A stretch of 64,000 bases of DNA from Aliivibrio salmonicida LFI1238 (GCF_000196495.1 NC_011312.1:1674001-1738000); one strand, 5' to 3'. Shown: positions 17,316-26,512, counted from the stretch's first letter. Program-made: numbers and translations. Notes: a model not told the origin generated them from the letters alone.

Positions 17316-18156
17316 TCTCCAAAATATCATCATCACCGTTATTGTAACGTGGTTACTGTTGTTCGTGTTCATTCCTAATGTAATGATCATAGGCACAAGT
17401 TTCCTTACTCGTGATGAAGCAAATTTAATCGAAATGACGTTTACACTAGATAACTATCTTCGTCTTTTTGATCCTTTGTACGCAAAAGTACTGTGGCATT
17501 CATTTTATATGGCCATTGTTGCAACACTACTGTGTTTAGTTGTGGGTTACCCATTTGCTTACATTGTTGCAAAAATGCCAGAAAAATGGCGCCCATTTAT
17601 GCTGTTTTTAATCATTGTTCCTTTTTGGACTAACTCACTGATCCGTACTTACGGACTTAAAATTGTGTTAGGAACTCAAGGTATTTTGAATAAAGGGTTA
17701 CTTGCGATGGATATCATTGATAAACCATTACGCATTATGTATTCAGAAACAGCGGTAATGATAGGTTTAGTCTATATCCTATTACCATTTATGATTTTGC
17801 CTTTGTACTCTGCAATTGAAAAGCTAGATAATACCTATTTAGAAGCAGCAAAAGATCTTGGCGCAAATAAGCTACAAACACTATTAAAAATAGTTCTGCC
17901 ATTAACCATGCCAGGGATCATTGGTGGTTGCTTATTAGTTCTACTCCCCGCTCTTGGTATGTTCTATATTTCTGATTTATTAGGCGGCGCGAAAAACCTA
18001 TTAATCGGTAATGTTATTAAAAGCCAAGTATTAAACGCTCGAGATTGGCCATTTGGTGCAGCGACCAGTATTGCCCTCACCTTGGCAATGGCATTAATGC
18101 TGTATGCTTATTATCGAGCTGGCAAGTTATTAAATAAAAAGGCGGATCTAGACTGA
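17299..18156 (+). CDS. potB: Spermidine/putrescine ABC transporter permease PotB
   Basis: PotB is one of the two inner-membrane permeases of the polyamine importer. From the ATG at 17299 (MNKKFNLQN) it has 285 residues and six predicted membrane spans. The ABC permease EAA loop is visible as YLEAAKDLGANKLQTLLKIVLPLTMPGI. Sequence runs such as IVPFWTNSLIRTYGLKIVL match E. coli PotB. The start lies inside the end of potA; a longer frame from 17272 is less likely. The stop overlaps potC by one base (TGATG). Confidence 0.96.
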   Translation: MNKKFNLQNIIITVIVTWLLLFVFIPNVMIIGTSFLTRDEANLIEMTFTLDNYLRLFDPLYAKVLWHSFYMAIVATLLCLVVGYPFAYIVAKMPEKWRPFMLFLIIVPFWTNSLIRTYGLKIVLGTQGILNKGLLAMDIIDKPLRIMYSETAVMIGLVYILLPFMILPLYSAIEKLDNTYLEAAKDLGANKLQTLLKIVLPLTMPGIIGGCLLVLLPALGMFYISDLLGGAKNLLIGNVIKSQVLNARDWPFGAATSIALTLAMALMLYAYYRAGKLLNKKADLD

Positions 18157-18926
18157 TGGGACGCGCAATAAAAATCAGCTTTATGAGTTTGGTGTATATA
18201 TTCCTATACCTACCAATCATCGTTTTGATTGTAAACTCATTTAACGCAAGTAAATTTGGCATGAAATGGGGTGGATTTACCACCAAATGGTATGAAGCGT
18301 TAGTCAATAATGACAGCTTAATGCAAGCTGCTTGGCATTCAATTACGATTGCCGTAATTTCAGGCACCGCTGCAACCATTATTGGTAGCTTAACTGCCGT
18401 AGCCTTATTTCGTTACCAGTTTAAAGGCAAAAAATTTGTTAACGGTTTATTGTTCATCGTCATGATGTCACCAGATATTGTGATGGCTATTTCACTCTTG
18501 GCTATCTTCTTAGTGATTGGATTTGAACTTGGATTTTTTACACTATTAATTTCTCACATTACTTTCTGTCTTCCCTTCGTGGTAGTTACGGTATACAGCC
18601 GTTTGAAAGGGTTTGATGTAAAAATGTTAGAAGCAGCACGAGATCTAGGCGCTAGCGAATGGGTTATCTTAAAACAAATTATTTTACCTTTAGCTAAACC
18701 TGCGGTGGCTGCTGGCTGGTTATTAAGCTTCACATTGTCACTGGATGACGTGATTATCAGTTCGTTTGTAACAGGACCAACCTATGAGATCTTACCACTG
18801 AAAATCTATTCAATGGTAAAAGTAGGTATTTCACCTGAAGTAAATGCCCTAGCAACCGTCATGTTAATCGTATCACTTGCTTTAGTTGTGCTATCACAAG
18901 TGCTAGCAAGAGAGAAAATAAAGTAA
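18156..18926 (+). CDS. potC: Spermidine/putrescine ABC transporter permease PotC
   Basis: PotC is the second permease of the importer. The 256-residue protein has six predicted spans and the EAA loop MLEAARDLGASEWVILKQIILPLAKPAV. It shares a base with the potB stop, indicating coupling. After its stop comes a terminator hairpin, then potD1, an arrangement that can set different levels for the permease and binding-protein genes. Confidence 0.96.
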   Translation: MGRAIKISFMSLVYIFLYLPIIVLIVNSFNASKFGMKWGGFTTKWYEALVNNDSLMQAAWHSITIAVISGTAATIIGSLTAVALFRYQFKGKKFVNGLLFIVMMSPDIVMAISLLAIFLVIGFELGFFTLLISHITFCLPFVVVTVYSRLKGFDVKMLEAARDLGASEWVILKQIILPLAKPAVAAGWLLSFTLSLDDVIISSFVTGPTYEILPLKIYSMVKVGISPEVNALATVMLIVSLALVVLSQVLAREKIK

Positions 18927-18973
18927 CGTTTAATAAATTCAAATACATTGTTTCGTATAAACAATGAAATCTG

Positions 18974-19010
18974 GAAGACATGCCTTTTGTTCGACATGTC
19001 TTCTTTTTTA
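18974..19010 (+). terminator. Terminator or attenuator between potC and potD1
   Basis: GAAGACATG and CATGTCTTC form a perfect 9-bp stem with a 12-base loop, followed by six T. It lies inside the pot locus, 24 bases before the potD1 start, so it probably attenuates rather than isolates. Confidence 0.85.
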
Positions 19011-19033
19011 TCACTCTAATGGAGAGTCAATCA

Positions 19034-20068
19034 ATGAACAAAATGGCTGCGTTTTTTACTGGAACCGCCTGCGCTTTAGCAATAACAATGAATGTTGCAC
19101 ACGCAAAAGAAAATGATGAATTGGTATTCATGAACTGGGGACCATACATCAACAGTAATATTATCGAAGAATTTACTAAAGAGACTGGAATTAAGGTGAT
19201 CTATTCTACCTACGAGTCTAACGAAACCTTATATGCAAAAATGAAAGCGCATAACAAAGGTTATGATTTAGTGGTTCCATCAACGTACTTTGTCGCAAAG
19301 ATGCGTGATGAAAAAATGCTTCAACCTATTGATAAATCAAAAATATCAAATTTTGATGGTTTAGATACTAACTATTTAAATAAACCTTTTGACCCTCAAA
19401 ACGAATACTCAATCCCACACGTAGTCGCCATTACAGGTTTAGCGGTCAATACTGACATGTATGATCCCGCTGACTTTAATAGCTGGGCTGATTTATGGAA
19501 CCCAGAATTTGAAGGCCAATTAATGTTAATGGATGATACTCGTGAAGTATTCCATATTGCATTACGTAAATTAGGTTACTCAGGTAACTCTACCAATCCT
19601 AAAGAAATTGATGAAGCCTACGCTGAGTTGCAAAAACTAATGCCAAATGTATTAGTCTTTAATTCAGATAACCCAGCCGCTCCCTATTTAGCAGGAGAAG
19701 TTGGCCTTGGTATGCTTTGGAATGGTTCTGCCGCCGCAGCACAAGCTGAAGGATTACCAATTAAACTGATCTTCCCTAAAGAAGGCGGTATTGGTTGGGT
19801 AGACAATTTTGCAATCCCTGCTGGCGCAAAAAATGTAGAAGCATCTCATAAAATGATAAACTTCTTACTTCGTCCAGACATTGCTGCCAGAATATCCACG
19901 GATACTGGTTACCTAACAGCTGTTCAAGTTTCTAATGACAAATTCAAAGATGTTGCCCCTCTATTTCCATCTCAAGCAGATCTAGATCGCGTCGAGTGGC
20001 AATCAGCCGTGGGTAATATGACGGTAAAATACGAAGAGTATTTTTTAAAACTGAAAGCCGGACAGTAG
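19034..20068 (+). CDS. potD: Polyamine-binding periplasmic protein PotD, first copy
   Basis: This is the periplasmic substrate-binding protein of the polyamine importer. From the ATG at 19034, preceded by GGAGAG, it has 344 residues with a signal peptide ending AHA-KEN. The mature part has family signatures: FMNWGPYINSNIIEEFTKETGIKVIYSTYESNE near the N-terminus, YDLVVPSTYFV, MLWNGSAAAA and WVDNFAIPAGA. The next gene is a close paralogue, as in Vibrio cholerae, which has potD1 and potD2; the two may differ in ligand preference. Confidence 0.95.
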   Translation: MNKMAAFFTGTACALAITMNVAHAKENDELVFMNWGPYINSNIIEEFTKETGIKVIYSTYESNETLYAKMKAHNKGYDLVVPSTYFVAKMRDEKMLQPIDKSKISNFDGLDTNYLNKPFDPQNEYSIPHVVAITGLAVNTDMYDPADFNSWADLWNPEFEGQLMLMDDTREVFHIALRKLGYSGNSTNPKEIDEAYAELQKLMPNVLVFNSDNPAAPYLAGEVGLGMLWNGSAAAAQAEGLPIKLIFPKEGGIGWVDNFAIPAGAKNVEASHKMINFLLRPDIAARISTDTGYLTAVQVSNDKFKDVAPLFPSQADLDRVEWQSAVGNMTVKYEEYFLKLKAGQ

Positions 20069-20091
20069 CCTAACCCTTTACTGACCAACTC

Positions 20092-20121
20092 AATAGCAGC
20101 GTTTATCGCTGCTATTTTTAT
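20092..20121 (+). terminator. Terminator between the two potD genes
   Basis: AATAGCAGCG and CGCTGCTATT form a 10-bp perfect stem with a 5-base loop, then TTTATTTTT. The second potD therefore has its own transcription or depends on read-through. Confidence 0.9.
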
Positions 20122-20250
20122 TTTTACCATTCAAATATCCTTTCTTTTTTGTAAATACATTTCCATTTCTTATAAAGCCATGATGTTCATCGCAAAAATT
20201 GCTATACTGTTTAGCTATTAGTAACACTCCCCATCTTATAGGAGAAGGAA

Positions 20251-21294
20251 ATGAAAAAGTGGACAACTCTCGTCTCTACAGGACTGTGCGCTGCAGCCTT
20301 AATCGCTGGTAATGCACAAGCTGCAGATAAAGAGCTCTATTTTTATAACTGGTCAGAATACATTCCTAACGAAATTTTAGAAGACTTTACAAAAGAAACT
20401 GGTATTAAAGTCTATTATTCAACTTATGAGTCTAATGAAAGCATGTACGCTAAATTAAAAACTCAGGGTTCTGGATATGATCTAGTCGTTCCTTCTACTT
20501 ACTTTGTGTCTAAAATGCGCAAAGAAGGCATGCTACAAAAAATTGATAAAACAAAACTGCCGCATTTTAAAGATTTAGACCCAAATTACTTAAATAAACC
20601 ATTTGATCCAAACAATAACTATTCTATCCCATACATTTGGGGAGCGACGGGTATTGGCGTCAACGCTGATATGATGAACCCTGCAGATCTTCATTCTTGG
20701 AATGATTTCTGGGATGAGAAATGGGAAGGTCAGTTAATGATGATGGATGACTCTCGTGAAGTGTTCCATATCGCATTAACTAAACTTGGTTATTCAGGAA
20801 ATACAACAAACCCAGATGAAATTAAAGCGGCTTATGAAGAGCTTAAAAAACTAATGCCAAATGTATTAGTCTTTAACTCTGATTTCCCAGCAAATCCATA
20901 CCTTGCTGGTGAAACAAGCGTAGGTATGCTTTGGAATGGCTCAGCTTATATGGCTCGTGAAGAAGGGGCAAACATTCAGATCGTATGGCCAGATAAAGGC
21001 ACGATTTTCTGGATGGACAGCTTAGCTATCCCATCAGGAGCTAAAAACATCGACGCGGCACACCAAATGATGGATTTCTTACTTCGTCCAGAGAACGCAG
21101 CTAAAATTGCTTTAGAGATTGGTTACCCTACGCCAGTTAAATCAGCATATCCTCTTCTTCCTAAATCGTTTGCAAACGATCCAAACATCTTTCCACCACA
21201 AGAAGTGATGGACTCAGGTGAATGGCAAGATGAAGTCGGTAAAGCAAGCGCACTTTACGATGAGTATTTCCAACGCCTAAAAGTTGATATGTAA
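20251..21294 (+). CDS. potD: Polyamine-binding periplasmic protein PotD, second copy
   Basis: This second periplasmic polyamine-binding protein (347 residues) has a signal peptide ending AQA-ADKEL and is closely similar to the preceding copy. YNWSEYIPNEILEDFTKETGIKVYYSTYESNE, MLWNGSAYMAREEG and FWMDSLAIPSGA mark the same ligand-cleft segments with small substitutions, including aromatic changes near the cleft. About 180 bases and a terminator separate it from the first copy, and GGAGAAGG precedes the start. It may bind a different polyamine from its twin, which is an inference. Confidence 0.95.
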   Translation: MKKWTTLVSTGLCAAALIAGNAQAADKELYFYNWSEYIPNEILEDFTKETGIKVYYSTYESNESMYAKLKTQGSGYDLVVPSTYFVSKMRKEGMLQKIDKTKLPHFKDLDPNYLNKPFDPNNNYSIPYIWGATGIGVNADMMNPADLHSWNDFWDEKWEGQLMMMDDSREVFHIALTKLGYSGNTTNPDEIKAAYEELKKLMPNVLVFNSDFPANPYLAGETSVGMLWNGSAYMAREEGANIQIVWPDKGTIFWMDSLAIPSGAKNIDAAHQMMDFLLRPENAAKIALEIGYPTPVKSAYPLLPKSFANDPNIFPPQEVMDSGEWQDEVGKASALYDEYFQRLKVDM

Positions 21295-21316
21295 TAGTTC
21301 ATGTATCATTAAAACA

Positions 21317-21352
21317 AAAAGCCAATGATTATATTCATTGGCTTTTTTATTT
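21317..21352 (+). terminator. Terminator after the second potD, shared with convergent cobB
   Basis: AAAAGCCAATGA and TCATTGGCTTTT form a 12-bp stem with a 6-base loop and a T-run on the plus side. A-rich sequence on the other side lets it work for cobB as well. Confidence 0.9.
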
Positions 21353-21382
21353 AATAAGAGAAAATAACCGACAAAGTAAACG

Positions 21383-22096
21383 TTATACTTCTAATAATTC
21401 AGAAACAAGTTCAGGCACTAACACCCCCGCTTTCCCATAACGCTTTTCTTCAAACTCATCTTCAACAGCACTTGCTTCAAGATTAATTTCAATGGTATGT
21501 GCACCATGTAATGTGGCTTCATGAACAAAGCCAGCAGCAGGGTAAACAGAACCTGATGTACCAATAGAAATAAACAAATCTGCCTGACTTAATAGATCGT
21601 GAATTCTTCCCATTTCAAGAGGCATTTCACCAAACCAAACAACATGAGGACGCAACTGCGCAGGGATCTGGCAACAATGACACAAATCACCAGTCTGTAT
21701 ATCATCAGTACAAGCAATCACTTGATTCGATTCTTCACAGCGAATCTTATTGAGTTCACCATGCATATGAATCACATTTTTACTTCCACCACGCTCGTGT
21801 AAGTCATCAATATTTTGAGTCACAATAGTAACGGTCCCATCGAGTTCTTTTTCTAATCGAGCTAATGCTTTATGTGCCGCATTTGGTTGAATAGCATCAC
21901 TCTTTAATAACGCTCGACGTTTATTATAGAAATCTTGAACCAAATCAGGATCCTTGAAAAAACCTTCCGGTGTCGCTACATCTTCAATTCGGTGATTTTC
22001 CCATAAGCCATCACTGGCGCGAAATGTTTGAATCCCAGATTCAGCGGAAATACCAGCGCCAGTTAAAATCACAATATTCTTATATGGAAAAAGCAT
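21383..22096 (-). CDS. cobB: NAD-dependent protein deacylase (sirtuin) CobB
   Basis: CobB removes acetyl and succinyl groups from lysines, using NAD+. The 237-residue protein shows GAGISAESGIQTFR near the N-terminus (NAD binding), TQNIDDLHERGG, the catalytic histidine in HMHGEL, and a zinc-binding region with RCEES and LCHCC. FYNKRR matches the Tyr-x-x-Arg pocket of desuccinylating sirtuins. GTSGSVYPAAGF completes the Rossmann fold. It lies convergent to the pot locus and divergent from a LysR-type gene. Confidence 0.96.
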   Translation of the reverse strand: MLFPYKNIVILTGAGISAESGIQTFRASDGLWENHRIEDVATPEGFFKDPDLVQDFYNKRRALLKSDAIQPNAAHKALARLEKELDGTVTIVTQNIDDLHERGGSKNVIHMHGELNKIRCEESNQVIACTDDIQTGDLCHCCQIPAQLRPHVVWFGEMPLEMGRIHDLLSQADLFISIGTSGSVYPAAGFVHEATLHGAHTIEINLEASAVEDEFEEKRYGKAGVLVPELVSELLEV

Positions 22097-22299
22097 GTCA
22101 TCATCCTTTATTTATTCTAAAACACGTATTATTTCTACAGACTATCAACAAGATCAATCAGTTAAATATAACATAACACAAAAATATCACTATCACTTGT
22201 AAGGGCATCTAAAAACAAAATCATAACTCACTTTATTCAATTGCATTGAACACTTACAATTAGTCAAACGTTGGTCAATTACCATTAATCGAGACGCTC

Positions 22300-23211
22300 A
22301 TGTTAAAGCAAGCCAAACAAATGATTGTGTTCAACGCACTACATCAACAACAAAGCTTTACTAAAGCTGCTCAACTTCTCGAAATATCTAGAACTCAGGT
22401 AAGTAAACAGATCCAGTTGCTTGAAGAACGCTTAGGAGTTCAATTAGTGCAACGAACCACTCGTTCTTTTTCTCTTACCGAAGCGGGTCAATCTTTTGCC
22501 GTCCATTGCGCGAATATTGCCGATGAAATCAATGAAGCAGAAAATGAACTGCTTTCTAATGTAGACAATCTACAAGGAAAACTACGAGTCGGTATTGCTC
22601 AGTCATTCGCAACCAATCATATTTTGCCTTATCTGTCAGAGCTTCATCAGCGCTACCCTTTATTGAATGTTGAAATTACCTTGTTTGATCATAAAATTGA
22701 TGTCATCGCAGAGCAATTAGACTTATGGATAGGAGTCATGGACTCTCCTCCTGAAGGATTTGTTGCTCGTCACTTAATTGATTGTCATTTTGTTTTAGTT
22801 GCTAGCCCTTCTTACCTTTCGATACAAGGGATCCCTTATCATCCTTATGATTTAAAAAAGCATAATTGTTTAACTTATGTGAGCCGAGAACGTAAAGACA
22901 ATGTATGGGGGTTTCATAAAGATAACGATAATCTACAAATTAAAGTCTCAGGGAATTATCGCATTGATTCAGCTGATGCGATTCGGAATGCAACAATTGC
23001 AGGAAGTGGAATTGGTTACGTTGCAACGTATTTACTGTCTGATGAATTGCGTACCGGTAAGCTGATCCAACTCTTACCCGATTGGGAATTAAATCAGTCG
23101 ATGCCGTTATATGCCGTTTACCCTCGTCGTAAATTCTTACCTAAAAAAGTCCATGTTTTTATGGAATTTGTTCGTCAGCATATTAATTCAGAGAAAATTG
23201 ATAATATATAA
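22300..23211 (+). CDS. LysR-family transcriptional regulator
   Basis: This 303-residue protein has an N-terminal winged helix-turn-helix (NALHQQQSFTKAAQLLEISRTQVSKQIQLLEERLGVQLVQRTTRSFSLTEAG), the LysR hallmark, and a C-terminal effector domain with the usual features (GIAQSFATNHILPYLSELHQRYP). It is divergent from cobB and upstream of nupC, but no evidence ties it to either. The specific ligand is unknown. Confidence 0.92.
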   Translation: MLKQAKQMIVFNALHQQQSFTKAAQLLEISRTQVSKQIQLLEERLGVQLVQRTTRSFSLTEAGQSFAVHCANIADEINEAENELLSNVDNLQGKLRVGIAQSFATNHILPYLSELHQRYPLLNVEITLFDHKIDVIAEQLDLWIGVMDSPPEGFVARHLIDCHFVLVASPSYLSIQGIPYHPYDLKKHNCLTYVSRERKDNVWGFHKDNDNLQIKVSGNYRIDSADAIRNATIAGSGIGYVATYLLSDELRTGKLIQLLPDWELNQSMPLYAVYPRRKFLPKKVHVFMEFVRQHINSEKIDNI

Positions 23212-23233
23212 ACGACGAAACATGCAATTATTA

Positions 23234-23259
23234 GGGATAATATTCAGCCTTATTATCCC
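23234..23259. repeat. Inverted repeat downstream of the LysR gene
   Basis: GGGATAATA and TATTATCCC form a 9-bp perfect stem with an 8-base loop, 23 bases after the LysR stop. No T-run follows, so it is either a weak terminator or an operator within the nupC upstream region. Confidence 0.45.
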
Positions 23260-23450
23260 GTATAGTAACAACTGACTCTTATATATGTGATAAAACTCTC
23301 AATTATTACCTTTTTGATGAATAGACAATCAATTAGCCTTCTTTTTGTTACTCTTATGTACGATCAATAACAACTTGATCCTTGTCACACTTTTATTTTT
23401 GACTAGAATACCTTCGCAATCATTACACTAGTTATTATTGGAGTTTGGCT

Positions 23451-24671
23451 GTGGACTTTCTGGTCAGTATTTTAGGCATTATTAGCCTTTTTACGGTTGC
23501 ATTTCTTTTTTCTGAAAATCGACAAGCGATTAAGTGGCGCACAGTCTTAGGTGCTTTCTTTATTCAAATCTTGTTTGCCGGTTTCATTCTTTATGTTCCT
23601 ATCGGTCGCACCATTTTAAACGGCATATCTACTGCAGTTTCAGATATCATTGCTTATGGCCGCGTTGGAACTGAATTCTTATTTGGTGACTTAGCACAAT
23701 ATAAATTAGGTTTTATTTTTGCGGTTAACGTTTTACCAACGATTGTTTTTTTCTCTGCGTTAATTTCTGTGTTGTACTACCTTGGTATCATGGGATGGAT
23801 AATTAAAACCATCGGTGGCGGGTTACATCGCTTTCTTGGAACCACACGTACAGAATCAATGTCAGCTACCGCAAATATCTTTGTTGGCTCTGTTGAAGCG
23901 CCTTTAGTTGTACGCCCTTTCCTTGCAAAAATGTCGCGTTCTGAATTATTTGCTGTAATGGTCGGTGGTCTCGCCTCTGTCGCTGGTGGCACAATGGTTG
24001 GTTACGCAGGTTTAGGCGTTGAGTTGCGCTATTTAATTGCAGCGAGCTTTATGTCAGCACCCGCTGGTTTAATGATGGCAAAATTAATTGTTCCTCAAAC
24101 TGAAGAGATTGATGAGTCTACGCAGTACGAAGAAGAAACCCCTGATGATGCACCAGTAAATATCATTGATGCCGCCTCTCAGGGCGCGTTAAATGGATTA
24201 CAAATCGTATTTGCTGTTGGTGCCAGTCTATTGGCTATTATTAGCCTTATCGCTCTATTGAACGGTGGATTACATAAGATTGGGATACTGATTGGATTTG
24301 ACCATTTAAGCTTAGATCTTATCTTTGGCTATTTGTTTGCCCCTGTTGCTTGGTTAATTGGTGTTCCTTGGTCTGAATCCATGGTGGCTGCAAGTTTAAT
24401 CGGTAAAAAGATTGCCATTAATGAATTTGTTGCCTTTGCGGATTTAATGACAGTCAAAGATCAATTAAGTGAACATTCGCAAGCTATCGTAACGTTCGCT
24501 CTATGTGGTTTTGCTAACTTAACGTCTATTGCGATGTTAATGGGAGGATTAGGCGGTATTGTTCCAAGCCGTCGCCCAGATATTGCACGGTTAGGCATGA
24601 AAGCTATTTTTGCAGCAACATTAGCAAACTTAATGAGTGCCACAGTTGCAGGCATCTTCTTGTCTTTCTAA
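23451..24671 (+). CDS. nupC: NupC-type concentrative nucleoside transporter
   Basis: This inner-membrane cation-coupled nucleoside importer belongs to the CNT family. The 406-residue protein has the family motifs FFSALISVLYYLGIMGWIIKTIGG, VGSVEAPLVVRPFL, and GVPWSESMVAASLIGKK followed by the LCGFANLTSIAMLMGGLG core. I chose a GTG start at 23451, because TTGGAG lies 7 bases upstream; the TTG at 23445 is too close to that site. About 240 bases of upstream sequence probably hold its promoter. A terminator follows. Confidence 0.93.
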   Translation: MDFLVSILGIISLFTVAFLFSENRQAIKWRTVLGAFFIQILFAGFILYVPIGRTILNGISTAVSDIIAYGRVGTEFLFGDLAQYKLGFIFAVNVLPTIVFFSALISVLYYLGIMGWIIKTIGGGLHRFLGTTRTESMSATANIFVGSVEAPLVVRPFLAKMSRSELFAVMVGGLASVAGGTMVGYAGLGVELRYLIAASFMSAPAGLMMAKLIVPQTEEIDESTQYEEETPDDAPVNIIDAASQGALNGLQIVFAVGASLLAIISLIALLNGGLHKIGILIGFDHLSLDLIFGYLFAPVAWLIGVPWSESMVAASLIGKKIAINEFVAFADLMTVKDQLSEHSQAIVTFALCGFANLTSIAMLMGGLGGIVPSRRPDIARLGMKAIFAATLANLMSATVAGIFLSF

Positions 24672-24694
24672 TCTCACCTCTATGTAAATCATAA

Positions 24695-24727
24695 AAAAGA
24701 CACCCTATTCGCGGTGTCTTTTTTTAT
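24695..24727 (+). terminator. Terminator after nupC
   Basis: AAAAGACACC and GGTGTCTTTT form a 10-bp stem with an 8-base loop, followed by more T residues. It sits between convergent nupC and the ABM-domain gene and may serve both. Confidence 0.9.
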
Positions 24728-24751
24728 CTACTACATATAAATAGCGAGATA

Positions 24752-25042
24752 TTAAAGCTTTGTCATCTCATTCAGCACGAATGAAGACACCATGCCTTCT
24801 GTTGCTTTTACATAACCAATTAAATGAGCGCTATTTAAGTGATCTTGTAGCAACTCGCGGCTTTCCCACTGCTCATAGAATACAAACACACTTGGATCTT
24901 CATTATCTTGGTGCAAATCATATTGAATACAACCCGCTTCCTTAAGCGTCGGTTCAATCAACTTTAGTAGCTCCGCTTTTACGAACTCTACCTTATCATT
25001 ATGAGCTTCAATTTTTGCTACGATAGTCAGGACATTACTCAT
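24752..25042 (-). CDS. Antibiotic biosynthesis monooxygenase (ABM) domain protein
   Basis: This 96-residue single-domain protein of the ABM / YgiN-like group consists of dimeric ferredoxin-like folds that often act as quinol monooxygenases. The pattern LTIVAKIEAHNDKVEFVKAELLKLIEPTLKEAGCIQYDLHQDNEDPSVFVFYEQWESRELLQDHL is typical, including the GCIxYDLH and FVFYEQWxS strands. It is a small stand-alone gene with its own upstream region. The substrate cannot be told from the sequence. Confidence 0.88.
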   Translation of the reverse strand: MSNVLTIVAKIEAHNDKVEFVKAELLKLIEPTLKEAGCIQYDLHQDNEDPSVFVFYEQWESRELLQDHLNSAHLIGYVKATEGMVSSFVLNEMTKL

Positions 25043-25159
25043 GTTATTATTTTCCGTTATTGAATTTAGATACTGTCAGAATATACGATTAAAATTAATA
25101 ATGTAAGTACGCACCATTTTGATAGCAGGTTACTTTTTATATACCTAACATCCTCTAAT

Positions 25160-25474
25160 TCAATAAAAAACAGCCAACCAAATCGTTAAATTATCGGGAT
25201 CCGTTTTGCTCACTTTATGCTTTTGATGCGCAGGGATCGTTAAATAATCTCCCTTGCATAACGTTTTCTCTATACCATCATCAAACAAAATGGTACCCGA
25301 CCCCTCTAATACCAATATCCATTCATTTTCATCTTGGTCATACCAACCAGAGACAGGTGAACTCTGTCCAGAAGATACGATTCTTTCAATACGGACAGCA
25401 TGAGTACTGACGAGATCCGTAAACACTTCATTCGTTAAATCACTCGGTATATTGTTAAACAGATTATCCATCAA
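25160..25474 (-). CDS. Small cupin-domain protein
   Basis: This 104-residue single cupin has a metal-site pattern, with EWILVLEGSGTILFDDG and DYLTIPAHQKHKVSKTDP forming the two cupin motifs (glutamate/glycine box, then PxHxxH). It begins 9 bases after the qnr stop, so the two are co-transcribed. Cupins of this size are often annotated as phosphoribosylaminoimidazole-like or sugar-binding cupins; I see no basis for a substrate. Confidence 0.85.
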   Translation of the reverse strand: MMDNLFNNIPSDLTNEVFTDLVSTHAVRIERIVSSGQSSPVSGWYDQDENEWILVLEGSGTILFDDGIEKTLCKGDYLTIPAHQKHKVSKTDPDNLTIWLAVFY

Positions 25475-25483
25475 ATAGTCCTT

Positions 25484-26140
25484 TTAGTCAGGCAGTACCA
25501 CTAATCCTAATGGCTCTAATAATTGCTCTTGTTGCCATGCACAGATCTTAACACCGGTTAAATCAATTCTACGGGGATCTAAACCATCCAATTCACAATG
25601 ACATAAGTTTGCATCTTGCATTCTAAATTGACCCCACGAGTCTTCAGAGAATGCGCCACGAGAAAGGTCCGAACCCTTAAAAGATGCCCCTTGTAAATTA
25701 GCTCCGTTCCATTTGTTCTCAAACAAGTCACATTTCTCGATACATAGGCGTTCAAAATTCGCATAAGACAAATTACACCCCGTAATATAAGCAGAGCAGA
25801 AATACATTTGATGACTTATTTGATTAACAAAACTGGCTTGAACAAAATTAGCTCCTTTTAAATCACACTCTCTAAATTCGACACCAAAGCAATTTGCGCC
25901 TTTAAAATTAGACATGGTTAAGCGACAGCGTTTAAATGATGCGTCCCTTAAGTCACTGTAATCAAAATGACAACCTTCAATTGCCCCCTGTTCGATAAAA
26001 ACACAATCAACAAATCGGGAGTCTCTCAGATTGGTTCGATTGAAATCACATCGATAAAACTTACACCCTTCAAAATAGGATTCTCTTAAATCTTGTTTCG
26101 AAAAATCCACGTTATCGAATATTTCATTATATTTAGCCAT
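25484..26140 (-). CDS. qnr: Chromosomal Qnr-type pentapeptide repeat protein
   Basis: This 218-residue pentapeptide-repeat protein is strikingly like QnrA: GAIEGCHFDYSDLRDASFKRCRL, ANCFGVEFRECDLKGANF, MYFCSAYITGCNLSYANF and the ending GVKICAWQQEQLLEPLG all match the Qnr pattern. Qnr folds as a right-handed beta helix that mimics DNA and protects gyrase and topoisomerase IV from quinolones. Vibrionaceae carry chromosomal qnr genes of this kind as their own. GGAGAAG lies before the ATG. No LexA box (CTGT-N8-ACAG) is visible upstream, unlike qnrB. A cupin gene follows directly. Confidence 0.95.
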   Translation of the reverse strand: MAKYNEIFDNVDFSKQDLRESYFEGCKFYRCDFNRTNLRDSRFVDCVFIEQGAIEGCHFDYSDLRDASFKRCRLTMSNFKGANCFGVEFRECDLKGANFVQASFVNQISHQMYFCSAYITGCNLSYANFERLCIEKCDLFENKWNGANLQGASFKGSDLSRGAFSEDSWGQFRMQDANLCHCELDGLDPRRIDLTGVKICAWQQEQLLEPLGLVVLPD

Positions 26141-26440
26141 GCTTTACTTCTCCAATTCGTATGAAAGAAGACTACCAGTATCTGAAGTAAAGACCAATAA
26201 ATATAAAGCATTAAAAAACAACAACTTAAAATCGCCATAAATGGGCATTTAAAGGCGCCAAATAAGCGCTATATGGCATAAAAAACAAAGATAGAACTGC
26301 GGCATTGAAAAAGAAAGTTTCATCGAACCTCGTGTGATTTAGCACTACATAAATAATTAACTATAAAGCGCTCTCTTTATTTTATTTCAAGGTATATAGA
26401 CTTCCTTCTTAAGTTAGACATCGTCATATCGTGATGTGTT
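26141..26440. other. Gene-free AT-rich stretch upstream of qnr
   Basis: No open frame with a start and ribosome site is evident here. The right-hand end merges into a decayed OmpA-family gene. The left-hand end must carry the qnr promoter; I could not pick out convincing -35 and -10 boxes. Confidence 0.4.
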
Positions 26441-26509
26441 TTAGGTCGTCAGCAGAATCGTCGTGTTGATATCACGATCCCTGAATTTGATTACCAAGCT
26501 CAAAAGTAA
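26441..26509 (+). pseudogene. Remnant of an OmpA-family C-terminus
   Basis: In the plus frame this stretch reads LGRQQNRRVDITIPEFDYQA then QK and a stop. GRxxNRRVDI is the end signature of OmpA-like peptidoglycan-binding domains. The frame has a stop immediately upstream (TGA at about 26432) and no recognisable body, so this is a decayed gene tail. A terminator-like hairpin directly follows, as expected at the end of a former gene. Confidence 0.6.
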
Positions 26510-26512
26510 AAT

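Noticed and set aside
26141..26200. A LexA (SOS) box upstream of qnr, as in qnrB
   Set aside because: No CTGT-N8-ACAG pattern is present between the qnr start and the next 100 bases upstream.
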